NCBI GenBank assembly: GCA_020852865.1 | Contig: JADYZZ010000057.1 | Coordinates: 1-61,214, forward strand | DNA: 61,214 bases | Source: Rubrivivax sp. | GTDB taxonomy: Bacteria; Pseudomonadota; Gammaproteobacteria; Burkholderiales; Burkholderiaceae_C | Reading direction: 5' to 3' | Part shown: positions 18,947-27,704 of the stretch, in pieces | Position numbering within the stretch: position 1 is the first letter of the stretch | Layout of the letters: the number at the start of each line of letters is the position of its first letter | The notes under the pieces: generated by a model | The model's input: the letters and a program-made list of their open reading frames with translations, nothing else | Told to the model about the DNA's origin: nothing | Database searches by the model: none | Made by a program: the position numbers and the translations under genes

Positions 18947-21010
18947 TCAGCGGTGCTTGCCGGCGAGCGGGTCTTCGGGCTTGGCCGGCTTTTTTGCCTT
19001 GTCCGGCTTGGCCGGCTTCTTGGCATTGGCCGAGCTGCCGCTGCCGGCGGCGCCGCCCGAGTTCACCTTGACCAGCGCGCCGGTGATCGACACGCCGTCG
19101 GGCCCCAGCACCACCGAGGAGGCGCCGGCCTTGATCGTGAGCTGCACGCCCGCTTCGACGACGACGTTCACGCCGCCCTTGAGGCTCAGGTTGGTGCCGG
19201 CCTCGCCGGCGAAGTTCATGCCGGCCTTCTGATCGATGTTCTGCCCGGCGTTGACGCCCCAGTTCCGAGCGGCGTCGGTGGACGCGTCCTGGCCGACGCT
19301 CAGGCCGTGGTTCTGGCCCGTGGCCAGCAGCAGCGACTCGCCGACGTCCAGCTCGACGGAGCCGCCGAACGCGACCGAGCCGTTCTTGCCGACGGCGAGC
19401 CTGAGGTTCTCGCCGACGCCGTGCGCGCCGTTGCGCGCGACGCTGCACTCCAGGTCACGGCCGACGTCGGTCTTGAAGTCGTTGCCCACGGTGTCCAGGC
19501 GATCCTTCTGCGCGCGCAGCATCAGGTACTCGCTGCCTTGGGCGTCGTCGAAGCGCAACTCGTTGTAATCGGCCGCGCCGCCCTTGAACGAGCGGCTCTT
19601 GAGCGACATCACGGTCTTGTTGGCGGGCAGCTCGTAGGGCGGCATGTTGGCGGCGTTGTAGACGCTGCCCACCACCAGCGGCTGGTCCGGGTCGCCCTCG
19701 AGGAAGGCCACCACCACCTCCTGCCCGATGCGCGGCAGCACGAGCATGCCGAAACCGGCGCCGGCCCAGCCGCTGGCCACGCGCAGCCAGCATGAGCTGC
19801 CGGCATCCTTCTTGCCCTCGCGGTCCCAGTGGAACTGCACCTTGATGCGGCCGTACTTGTCGGTGTGCACGTCGCCCGCCGCGCCGCTGCCGACGACGAG
19901 CGCCGTCTGCGGCCCGGCCGCCGTGGGCTTGGGCGTGCGGCGCGTCGGCCGCACCGGGTCGGCCAGACGCTGGGCGACGAAGCGGCACTCGAACTTCGTG
20001 TCCTCGCCCACGCCCGACTCGTAGGCCGCGAGTTCGGCACGGATGTCGGTGCGCAGCACGAGGTAGTCGGTGTTCTGGTCGGCGCGCGGGTGCTGCTGCA
20101 GCTTGAAGCGGCAACCCGTCGTCATGTCGGGGTGGTTGGCGACGCCGGTGCAGCGCGTGAAGCCGCCGCTGAGCTCCTCGAGCCGCCGTTCGGCGATGGC
20201 CTTGCCCGCGGCCTTGTCGACGTAGCCGCCCGGGTAGTCGTAGACCTCGAAGTCCGCGTGCTCATGGCCGCGCCCCGACGAGACGGCTTCGGTGCGCAGG
20301 CTCGTGCCCGGCTTCTCGAAGTCGTAGTCGGCCAGCATCAGGCGGCCGGTGCGGATGCGTTGCTGCATCTGCCACGAGCCGATGCCGCCCCACTGCTGCG
20401 TCGCGTCGACATGGCGGACGTAGGACAGGCGCTCGGCGCGCGGCGCCGCAGCCAGCACGTCGGGCGAATCGGCGAGCACGAGTTCGTGCCTGTCGCGCCC
20501 GTGGCGGAAGAAGTAGAAGATGCCCTCCTCCTCGAGCAGCCGGCTGACGAAGGCGAAATCGCTCTCGCGGTACTGCACGCAGTAGCTGCGCGGCGGGTGC
20601 TGCCCGGAGAGCTCGAAGGCGGCCGCGCCCGGGTACTTGGCGAGAACCTGCTTGACGATGTCGGGCACGCTCTTGCCCTGGAAGATGCGCAGATCGGCCG
20701 AGCGCGTGAGCAGCCACAGCGCCGGCCGCGCGACGATGCGGTAGCGATGGTGGCGCCCCAGCACGCCGTCGATGCCGAACGAGGCCACGAGCCCGTGCCA
20801 CCAGCGCTGCGCGCCCGCCGCCGCCTCGATCGACACCGCCACCGGCGTGCCGAGCAGCTTGTCGGCACCGATGTCCGGATCGGCCGAGACCGCCTCGATC
20901 TCGAGCTCGAACGGATGCGAGAGTTCCTCGCGTGCGGACAGCGACTTGAAGTGCAGCGACGGGGCGGCGCGGCACTCGAGCTTCATCGTCGGTCGCGGGC
21001 GGTCGGCCAT
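18947..21010 (-). CDS. vgrG: T6SS spike protein VgrG
   Basis: Trimeric spike delivered by the sheath into target cells. The 687 residues begin with the gp27-like part (LECRAAPSLHFKSLSAREEL, then ISVQYRES-type SYCVQYRESDFAFVSRLLEE), followed by the gp5-like OB-fold with HTDKYGRIKVQFHWDREGK and the SSCWLRVASGWAGAGFGM stretch. A beta-helix DUF2345-type region with repeated VG/ and AG-x-N motifs ends around residue 650. The tail carries a Lys/Pro-rich, disordered segment (KKPAKPDKAKKPAKPEDP). No extra enzymatic C-terminal domain is seen, so cargo probably binds non-covalently or through the PAAR-like tip. Confidence 0.95.
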   Translation of the reverse strand: MADRPRPTMKLECRAAPSLHFKSLSAREELSHPFELEIEAVSADPDIGADKLLGTPVAVSIEAAAGAQRWWHGLVASFGIDGVLGRHHRYRIVARPALWLLTRSADLRIFQGKSVPDIVKQVLAKYPGAAAFELSGQHPPRSYCVQYRESDFAFVSRLLEEEGIFYFFRHGRDRHELVLADSPDVLAAAPRAERLSYVRHVDATQQWGGIGSWQMQQRIRTGRLMLADYDFEKPGTSLRTEAVSSGRGHEHADFEVYDYPGGYVDKAAGKAIAERRLEELSGGFTRCTGVANHPDMTTGCRFKLQQHPRADQNTDYLVLRTDIRAELAAYESGVGEDTKFECRFVAQRLADPVRPTRRTPKPTAAGPQTALVVGSGAAGDVHTDKYGRIKVQFHWDREGKKDAGSSCWLRVASGWAGAGFGMLVLPRIGQEVVVAFLEGDPDQPLVVGSVYNAANMPPYELPANKTVMSLKSRSFKGGAADYNELRFDDAQGSEYLMLRAQKDRLDTVGNDFKTDVGRDLECSVARNGAHGVGENLRLAVGKNGSVAFGGSVELDVGESLLLATGQNHGLSVGQDASTDAARNWGVNAGQNIDQKAGMNFAGEAGTNLSLKGGVNVVVEAGVQLTIKAGASSVVLGPDGVSITGALVKVNSGGAAGSGSSANAKKPAKPDKAKKPAKPEDPLAGKHR

Positions 21011-21042
21011 GCCGTGATCCTAAGCGGGTGTGACGGGTCGGG

Positions 21043-22365
21043 TCAGGCGCGCGCGGCCAGCAGCAGCCCCTGGACCGGGACGCCGGCTTCGGAGCGCAGC
21101 ACGCTGCGCGTCGCCTCCAGCGGCGTGAAGCCGGCGCCGCGCAGCACGGCGTCGACATAGCCGGCCCGATGGCTGTAGCGGGCGTTGGCCTGCAGGCGGC
21201 AGTCGGGCTGCCCGGCCTCGTCGGCATGCGCTTCGACGGTGAACACGAGCAGCCCGCCCGGGCGCAGGGCCTGGTGCGCCGCCGCGGCGAAGGCCTCGAG
21301 CGGCCCGAAGTAGCACAGCGTGTCGGCCGAGGCGACGAGGTCCCAGGCGCCGGCATGCGCGCGCAGATGCGCAACCAGTTCGCCGACTTCCAGCGCCTGG
21401 TACACGCCGCGCTCGCGCGCCTGCTGCAGCATGCCCTGCGACAGGTCGACGCCTTCGAGCCGGCGCGCCCAGGGCGCGAGCAGCGGCCCGCACAGACCGG
21501 TGCCGCAGCCCGCGTCGAGCAGCTCCAGCGTGCCCGCCGGCGGGCCGGCGTGGCGCGCTACCGCCTCGGCCACCAGCGCCGGAGCGCGGTAGCCGAGCTG
21601 CGCCAGCTTGGCGTCGAACGAGTGCGCGAAGCGGTCGAACACGCGCGTGACGTAGTCGTCGGGCGCGCGCTCGGGCATGCGCTCGCCGGTGCAGGCGAGC
21701 AGATGGAAGCGCGGCAGCGGGTTGTCGGGCTCGACGGCGAGCCAGGCGCGCCAGACGGCGATGGCTTCGTCGCGCAGGCCGAGCGAGGTGTACGCCATGC
21801 CGAGCACGCGGCGCAGCATCGGGTCGCGCGGCGACAGGATCAGCCCGTCGATGCATTGCTGCACGGCGTCGCCGACGCGGCCCATGCGCAGGTACAGGTT
21901 GGCGAGGTTCTGGCGCGCGTCGGCATAGCCGGGCGCCAGTTCGACCACCTTGGCCAGCACCTTCTCGGAGTCTTCGAGCTTGCCGCGCCGGCCCAGCAGG
22001 ATGCCCAGGTTGTTGAGCGCATCGAGCCGCGCCGGGTCGAGTTCGATCGCGCGCAGATAGCTGGCCTCGGCCGCGTCGAGCTGCCCGCGCTCGAGGCAGA
22101 TGTTGCCGTAGTTGTTGTGGAACATCGCCTCGTGCGGCTGCGCGCCGATGGCCGCGGCGATCAGCTCGGCGGCGCGCTCGAGGCGGCCGCGCTGGGCCTG
22201 CAGCACGCCCAGCAGATGCAGCGCGTCGGCTTGCTGCGGGGCGCGCTGCAGCAGCTGCGCGTAGGCCTGCTCGGCCTCGTCGAAGCGGCCGGCCGCGTGC
22301 GCATCCATCGCGCGCTGGAGCGTGCGCGCGCCGTCGGCGGCTGCGAGGTCGGTGTCGGCTGGCAT
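21043..22365 (-). CDS. TPR-repeat SAM-dependent methyltransferase
   Basis: A 440-residue fusion. Residues about 12–230 form tandem tetratricopeptide repeats (pattern A..Y...L...P....A...LG, for example GNICLERGQLDAAEASYLRA). The C-terminal part is a class I methyltransferase with SAM-binding motif I LELLDAGCGTGLCGPLL near residue 285, the acidic VDLS after the second strand, and DLVASADTLCYFG. It stands 32 bp after vgrG's start region in the operon direction and is divergent from the TssB/TssC-like fusion gene, 109 bp away. The TPR part suggests protein targets. Whether it modifies a T6SS component, a host protein, or acts as an effector cannot be told from sequence. Confidence 0.85.
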   Translation of the reverse strand: MPADTDLAAADGARTLQRAMDAHAAGRFDEAEQAYAQLLQRAPQQADALHLLGVLQAQRGRLERAAELIAAAIGAQPHEAMFHNNYGNICLERGQLDAAEASYLRAIELDPARLDALNNLGILLGRRGKLEDSEKVLAKVVELAPGYADARQNLANLYLRMGRVGDAVQQCIDGLILSPRDPMLRRVLGMAYTSLGLRDEAIAVWRAWLAVEPDNPLPRFHLLACTGERMPERAPDDYVTRVFDRFAHSFDAKLAQLGYRAPALVAEAVARHAGPPAGTLELLDAGCGTGLCGPLLAPWARRLEGVDLSQGMLQQARERGVYQALEVGELVAHLRAHAGAWDLVASADTLCYFGPLEAFAAAAHQALRPGGLLVFTVEAHADEAGQPDCRLQANARYSHRAGYVDAVLRGAGFTPLEATRSVLRSEAGVPVQGLLLAARA

Positions 22366-22474
22366 GGCGCTCGGGATTGCCCGGAGCCCCGACTCTGAAG
22401 CAAAGTACGCAGCGCGGCAAGACGCGCCGCGGCCCGAACCGGCGCGCGGCTTCCTTCACGTGCAGGAGTTCCCG

Positions 22475-23827
22475 ATGCCCGGACGCCTCGAAATCATCCT
22501 CGGCGCACAGCGCCCGCCGCCCGCGCGCCGCGGCAGCGGGCCGACGCGCATGCTGCTGGTCGGCGACTTCAGCGGCGCGTCGCTCGCCGTCCGCGTGCCG
22601 CTGGCCGAGCGGCCGACGCATCGCGTCGATCCCGATCGCCTCGATGCGCTCGTGCAACGGCTGCGCCCGCGCGTGCTCACCGCGGTCGGCGCGGTGGACT
22701 TCGAGCAGTTCGACGACTTCCACCCCGATGCCTTGTTCACGCGCCTGGCCGCCTTCGACGACCTGCGCCTGGCCCGCGCCGAGCCGCCCGTCTCGGGCGG
22801 CGCGCTGCTCGGACAGCTCCTCGGCATGCCGGCGGCTGCGGCGGCACCCGCGGCACCCGCGGCACCTGCGGCACCGCAAAGCGGCCTCGATGCGCTGCTG
22901 CAGCGGGTGACGGCAGCGCATGTCGTCGCCGACCGCAGCGCCGAGGCGGCGGCGCATCGGGCCGCCGTCGACGCCGCGATCGCCGAGCGCATGCGCGCGC
23001 TGCTGCGCGCGCCGGACCTGCAGCGCCTCGAGGCGGCCTGGCGCGGCGTGCAATGGCTGCTCGAGCGCCTCGAACTCGACGAGACGCTCGAGCTGCACCT
23101 GTTCGACGCCACGCGCGACGAGCTGCTGGCCGACATCGTCGCCGCGCAGGGCCGGCTGGCCGAGACCGGCCTGCACCGCGCGCTCGCCGACCGCTGGCGC
23201 GGCGTGCCGGGCGCCCCCGGCTGGACCCTGCTCGTCGGCCTCTACGCCTTCGGCCCGTCGGACACCGACATCGGCCTGCTCGCCGCGCTCGGCCTCGTCG
23301 CCAGCCAGGCCGGCGGACCGTGGCTGGCCGAAGCCGACGCCGCGCTCGCCGCTGCCGACGACACGGCGCGCGCCGGCTGGAACACGCTGCGCGCGAGCGA
23401 GGCCGCGCCCTGGATCGGCCTGGCCATGCCGCGCCTGCTGCTGCGGCGGCCCTACGGCAAGGCGAGCGATCCGGTCGCCGCATTCACGTTCGAGGAGATC
23501 GCCGGGGTGCCGCGCAGCGACGAGCTGCTCTGGGGCAGCCCGGCACTGGCCGTCGCGCTGCTCGCCGCACGCGCGCACGGCGAGGTCGGCGAGGGCAACG
23601 CAGCCGGCGCGCAGCACAGGATCGACGACCTGCCCGCCTATGTCTTCACGCGCGACGGCGAACGCGAGCTTCAGCCCTGCACCGAGCGCCTGCTCGGCGA
23701 GCGCGAGGCGCTGGCCCTGCTGCAAGGCGGCCTCATGCCGCTGCTCGCACACCGCGACCGCAACGCGCTCACGCTGCTGCGGCTGCAGTCGATCGCGCAG
23801 CCGCCGCGCGCGCTCGCCGGGTACTGA
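22475..23827 (+). CDS. TssB–TssC-like sheath fusion protein lacking the TssC C-terminal domain
   Basis: A 450-residue protein on the strand opposite to its T6SS neighbours, with a good AGGAG ribosome site at 22464–22468. Residues 1–100 resemble TssB: RMLLVGDFSG, then an ID/PDRL.AL...LRPRV block and FEQFDDFHPDALFTRL. After an Ala/Pro linker, residues about 145–445 resemble the TssC N-terminal domain: LQRLEAAWRGVQWLLE, HLFDATRDELLAD, then GLAMPRLLLRRPYGKASDP and ELLWGSPALAVALL. It stops at LQSIAQPPRALAGY, aligning with SLHKPAEYDD of the TssC encoded at 32165–33655, so the last ~130 residues of TssC are absent. Canonical tssB and tssC are also present. Likely a sheath-related accessory; function unknown. 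Confidence 0.82.
   Translation: MPGRLEIILGAQRPPPARRGSGPTRMLLVGDFSGASLAVRVPLAERPTHRVDPDRLDALVQRLRPRVLTAVGAVDFEQFDDFHPDALFTRLAAFDDLRLARAEPPVSGGALLGQLLGMPAAAAAPAAPAAPAAPQSGLDALLQRVTAAHVVADRSAEAAAHRAAVDAAIAERMRALLRAPDLQRLEAAWRGVQWLLERLELDETLELHLFDATRDELLADIVAAQGRLAETGLHRALADRWRGVPGAPGWTLLVGLYAFGPSDTDIGLLAALGLVASQAGGPWLAEADAALAAADDTARAGWNTLRASEAAPWIGLAMPRLLLRRPYGKASDPVAAFTFEEIAGVPRSDELLWGSPALAVALLAARAHGEVGEGNAAGAQHRIDDLPAYVFTRDGERELQPCTERLLGEREALALLQGGLMPLLAHRDRNALTLLRLQSIAQPPRALAGY
22841..22876. repeat. Nonamer repeat coding the interdomain linker of the TssB–TssC-like protein
   Basis: Four units of GCGGCACC plus one variable base (22841, 22850, 22859, 22868) encode a repeated Ala-Ala-Pro linker between the TssB-like and TssC-like halves. 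The in-frame unit would let linker length change without breaking the gene. Confidence 0.8.
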
Positions 23828-23872
23828 CACGCGCCGCGCGCCGGCCCGGCGCGTGGCCGGCCAGCCGCCGCG

Positions 23873-26653
23873 TCAGAAGCCGTAGACGAAGGCGCCGTCG
23901 GCCACCGACACCGAAGCGCGCTCGACCGGCCGTCCCTCCATCATGCGCTCGAGGAACTCGCGGCTGATGTCGGGCAGCATCGTGTTGGTGAGGATGGCGT
24001 CGATCATGCGTCCGCCCGACTCGCTCTCGGTGCAGCGCGAGACGACGAGGTCGACCACGTCCTGCCCGTACGTGAACGGGATCTTGTAGCGCGCCTCGAC
24101 GCGCTTCTTGATGCGCCCGAGCTGCAGCCGCACGATGCTCCCCAGCATCTCGTCGGACAGCGGGTAGTAGGGAATCGTCACCAGGCGCCCGAGCAGCGCC
24201 GGCGGAAACACCTTCAAGAGCGGCTCGCGCAGCGCCTTGGCCATGCCCTCGGGGTCGGGCATCAGCTCGGGATCCTTGCACAGGCTGGCGATGAGTTCGG
24301 TGCCGGCATTGGTGGTGAGCAGGATGAGCGTGTTCTTGAAGTCGATGAAGCGCCCTTCGCCGTCTTCCATGAAGCCCTTGTCGAAGACCTGGAAGAAGAT
24401 CTCGTGCACGTCGGGGTGGGCTTTCTCGACCTCGTCGAGCAGCACCACGCTGTAGGGCTTGCGCCGCACCGCCTCGGTGAGCACGCCGCCTTCGCCGTAG
24501 CCGACGTAACCGGGCGGCGCGCCCTTGAGCGTGGAGACGGTGTGCGCCTCCTGGTACTCGCTCATGTTGATCGTGATGAGGTTCTGCTCGCCGCCGTACA
24601 GCGCCTCGGCCAGCGCCAGCGCCGTCTCGGTCTTGCCCACGCCCGAGGTTCCGGCGAGCATGAACACGCCGATCGGCTTGCTCGGGTTGTCCAGGCCGGC
24701 GCGCGAGGTCTGGATGCGCTTGGCGATCATCTCCATCGCGTGGTCCTGGCCGATCACGCGCTCGCCCAGGCGCTGCGCCAGGTTGAGCACCATCTCGATC
24801 TCGTTGCGCGCCATGCGGCCCACCGGAATGCCGGTCCAGTCGCCGACGACCGCGGCCACCGCCTGGTAGTCGACCGTGGGCAGGATGAGCGGATGCTCGC
24901 CCTGCAGCGCCGCCAGCTCGGCCTGCACCTGCTGCAGCCGCGCGAGCGTGGTCTCGCGGTCCGGCGCCGCCGCAGGCGGTGCATCACCGTCGCCGGCGGC
25001 GGGTGCCGGCGGCGCCGCTGGTTGCTCCGCGGGCTGCGCCGCAGGTTGCGCCGCAGCCGCGGCCTCGAGCGCGCTGCCGGTGCCTTCCACCGGCCGCAGC
25101 CCGGCGCGCAGCTGCGCGCGCAGCGCCAGCAGCTCGTCGACCAGCCGGCGCTCGTCGGTCCAGCGCGCCTCGAGCTCGGCCAGGCGCGCGCGTTCCTCGT
25201 GCAGCGCCTGCGCGGCAGCGCTCTCGCGCTCGCCGACGGCGACGCCGATCGCCTTTTCGCGCCCGATGATCTCCAGCTCGGTCGTGAGCGCGTCGATGCG
25301 CTTGCGGCTGTCGTCGACCTCGGGCGGCACGGCGTGCAGGCTGACGGCGACGCGCGCGCAGGCGGTGTCGAGCAGACTCACCGACTTGTCGGGCAGCTGG
25401 CGCGCCGGGATGTAGCGATGGCTGAGCTTGACCGCCGCCTCGAGCGCCTCGTCGAGGATCTGCACCTGATGGTGCTTTTCCATCGTGCTGGCCACGCCCC
25501 GCATCATCAGGATGGCCTTGGGCTCGTCGGGCTCGTCGACTTGCACCGTCTGGAAGCGGCGCGTGAGCGCCGGATCCTTCTCGATGTGTTTCTTGTACTC
25601 GGCGAAGGTGGTCGCGCCCACGGTGCGCAGCGTGCCGCGCGCCAGCGCCGGCTTGAGCAGGTTGGCCGCGTCGCCGGTGCCGGCCGCGCCGCCCGCGCCC
25701 ACCAGCGTATGCGTCTCGTCGATGTAGAGGATGATCGGCCGGGGGCTGGCCTGCACCTCGTCGATCACCGAGCGCAGGCGCTGCTCGAACTCGCCCTTCA
25801 TGCTGGCGCCGGCCTGCAGCAGCCCGACGTCGAGCGCGAGCAGGCGCACGTCCTTCAGGCTCGGCGGCACGTCGCCGCGCGCGATGCGCTGCGCGAAGCC
25901 CTCCACGACCGCCGTCTTGCCGACGCCGGCCTCGCCGACGAGGATCGGGTTGTTCTGGCGTCGGCGCATCAGGATGTCGATCACCTGGCGGATCTCGTCG
26001 TCGCGGCCGACGATCGGATCCATCCTGCCGCTGCGGGCCTGCTCGGTGAGGTCGAGCGTGAACTTCTTCAGCGCCTCCTGCTTGCCCATCGCGGCGGGCG
26101 CGATGGCGCCGCTCGCCTCGCCCGGAGCGGCGCCGCCGGCCGCACCCGAGGAGCCGTCGCTCGCGCCCAGGCCCTCCTCGGGCGAGCCGGCGACCACCTT
26201 GGCCAGTTCCTCGGACAGCTCGTCGGCCTTCAGACGCTCGAACTGGCGGCTGATCGCCACGAGCGCGTTGCGCAGGTTCTTCGTCTTGAGCATGCCCACC
26301 AGCACATGGCCGCTGCGCACCGCCGCCTCGCCGTAGAGCAGCGAGCCGTAGACCCAGCCGCGCTCGATGGCGTCGGCGATGTGCTCCGAGATGTCGCTGA
26401 TGCGGCTGGCGCCGCGCGGCAGGCGATCGAGCGCGCTCGTGAGGTCGCGCGCGAGCGCTGAGGCGTCGAGCTGGTAATGCTTGACGATGCGGTGCCAGTC
26501 CGAATCGGGGCTTTGCAGCAGCTGCGCCAGCCAGTGCTCGAGCTCGACGTAGGGGTTGCCGCGCAGCTTGCAGAAGACGGTCGCGCCTTCGATCGTCTTG
26601 TAGGTGGGCGCATTGAGCTTGCCGAAGAGCTTGACGCGATTGATCTCGGCCAT
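23873..26653 (-). CDS. tssH: T6SS sheath-disassembly ATPase TssH (ClpV)
   Basis: AAA+ unfoldase that disassembles the contracted TssB/TssC sheath for recycling. The 926-residue protein has the Clp N-domain (residues 1–150), a first ATPase domain with Walker [14 protein letters not shown], a coiled-coil middle domain with an unusual Gln/Ala/Pro-rich insertion (about residues 520–580), and a second ATPase domain with [16 protein letters not shown]. It ends FVYGF. Length is at the upper end for ClpV because of the linker after the N-domain and the middle-domain insertion. A clear AAAGGA ribosome site precedes the ATG, 10 bases after the tssG stop. Confidence 0.96.
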   Translation of the reverse strand: MAEINRVKLFGKLNAPTYKTIEGATVFCKLRGNPYVELEHWLAQLLQSPDSDWHRIVKHYQLDASALARDLTSALDRLPRGASRISDISEHIADAIERGWVYGSLLYGEAAVRSGHVLVGMLKTKNLRNALVAISRQFERLKADELSEELAKVVAGSPEEGLGASDGSSGAAGGAAPGEASGAIAPAAMGKQEALKKFTLDLTEQARSGRMDPIVGRDDEIRQVIDILMRRRQNNPILVGEAGVGKTAVVEGFAQRIARGDVPPSLKDVRLLALDVGLLQAGASMKGEFEQRLRSVIDEVQASPRPIILYIDETHTLVGAGGAAGTGDAANLLKPALARGTLRTVGATTFAEYKKHIEKDPALTRRFQTVQVDEPDEPKAILMMRGVASTMEKHHQVQILDEALEAAVKLSHRYIPARQLPDKSVSLLDTACARVAVSLHAVPPEVDDSRKRIDALTTELEIIGREKAIGVAVGERESAAAQALHEERARLAELEARWTDERRLVDELLALRAQLRAGLRPVEGTGSALEAAAAAQPAAQPAEQPAAPPAPAAGDGDAPPAAAPDRETTLARLQQVQAELAALQGEHPLILPTVDYQAVAAVVGDWTGIPVGRMARNEIEMVLNLAQRLGERVIGQDHAMEMIAKRIQTSRAGLDNPSKPIGVFMLAGTSGVGKTETALALAEALYGGEQNLITINMSEYQEAHTVSTLKGAPPGYVGYGEGGVLTEAVRRKPYSVVLLDEVEKAHPDVHEIFFQVFDKGFMEDGEGRFIDFKNTLILLTTNAGTELIASLCKDPELMPDPEGMAKALREPLLKVFPPALLGRLVTIPYYPLSDEMLGSIVRLQLGRIKKRVEARYKIPFTYGQDVVDLVVSRCTESESGGRMIDAILTNTMLPDISREFLERMMEGRPVERASVSVADGAFVYGF

Positions 26654-26663
26654 GACGGTCCTT

Positions 26664-27704
26664 TCAGGGCGAAGCGGGACGGGGAGCGAAGGTCAGCACG
26701 CCGGTGCGCCCGCGATGCGCCGCCGCCAGCCAGCTCGTCCAGCCCAGGCGGGCACCGCGGCCGAGGCGGCAGGGCGGCTGCTGGTCGGGCTGGAGTTCGA
26801 GCCTGAGATCCCAGCCGAATTCGAGCCCGACGTACTGGCGCACGAGCGCCTCGAGCGCGGCCAGCCGGCTGCCCACCGGCAACAGCGATTCGAACTCGGC
26901 GAGCGTGAGCGGCCCGACATGCAGCCTGAAGTGGTGCTGGCGGTCGAACACGGCTCGCCCGAGCACCGCACTGGCGCCGAGCCGGGCACTGGGCTGGCGC
27001 CCGCTGCGACCGGCGCGTCCGATGCGAGTGCGCTCCTCGGCCGGCAGCGGCATCCAGCGGCCGACAAAGCTCTCGACGCGCACCGCCATGCCCAGATAGC
27101 GGCCCAGCACGCGCGCCAGGCCGTCGCCATGGCGCACCTGGCACGCGAACAGCCCGGCGAACGCGAGCCGGGCGTGATCGGGCAAGGCATCGCGCCCACG
27201 CCATGGCGGCCCGCCGACCCCGAGCAGGGACCCCACGTAGTCGGCGAAGCGATCCTCGGCCGGCCGGTCGAGCGAAACGGTGGGCCTTGCCTGCGCCCAG
27301 GCGCGATAAAAAAGCAGCAGCAAGCGGTGGTGGAACAGGTCGGCGAAGCGCACCAGCGTCTCGTCGCCGCGGTTCAGCGCACGGTCGCGCGCATAGGCGC
27401 TCAGGTGCAGCGGCAGCGGCCCGTTGGGGCCGAACAGCCCGAAGAAACGCACCTCGATGCGCGGCCGGCCCAGGCGGTCGGTCATCGTCGCCGAGGCCAG
27501 ACTGGCCGGCGCGAACGACAGGTCGGCCGCCTGCCCGAGACGCACCGCTTCGTCGGCCGGCCGCCGCGCCCGGCCCAGGCGCGGCTTGTCCGCCGCCCAG
27601 GCCTCGATCAGGCGCAGCGCCTGGAAGAAGTCGTAGCGGTAGGGCGCCGCCGCGATGTCGTGCACCGGGTGCGGCGGGCGCGCGGCGCCGGGGTCCTTGC
27701 TCAC
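26664..27704 (-). CDS. tssG: T6SS baseplate protein TssG
   Basis: Wedge component of the T6SS baseplate together with TssE, TssF and TssK. I chose the GTG at 27704 (SKDPGAARPPHPVHDI follows), which overlaps the tssF stop as GTGA; the longer open frame upstream lies inside tssF. The 346 residues contain YRYDFFQALRLIEAW, EVRFFGLFGPNGPLPLHLSA (a TssG hallmark) and FHHRLLLLFYRAWAQARP. Length is normal. The frame overlap with tssF indicates coupled synthesis at matched amounts. Confidence 0.93.
   Translation of the reverse strand: MSKDPGAARPPHPVHDIAAAPYRYDFFQALRLIEAWAADKPRLGRARRPADEAVRLGQAADLSFAPASLASATMTDRLGRPRIEVRFFGLFGPNGPLPLHLSAYARDRALNRGDETLVRFADLFHHRLLLLFYRAWAQARPTVSLDRPAEDRFADYVGSLLGVGGPPWRGRDALPDHARLAFAGLFACQVRHGDGLARVLGRYLGMAVRVESFVGRWMPLPAEERTRIGRAGRSGRQPSARLGASAVLGRAVFDRQHHFRLHVGPLTLAEFESLLPVGSRLAALEALVRQYVGLEFGWDLRLELQPDQQPPCRLGRGARLGWTSWLAAAHRGRTGVLTFAPRPASP

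Noticed and set aside
18947..19030. Effector domain at the VgrG C-terminus
   Set aside because: The tail is a short Lys/Pro-rich low-complexity segment with no enzymatic motif.
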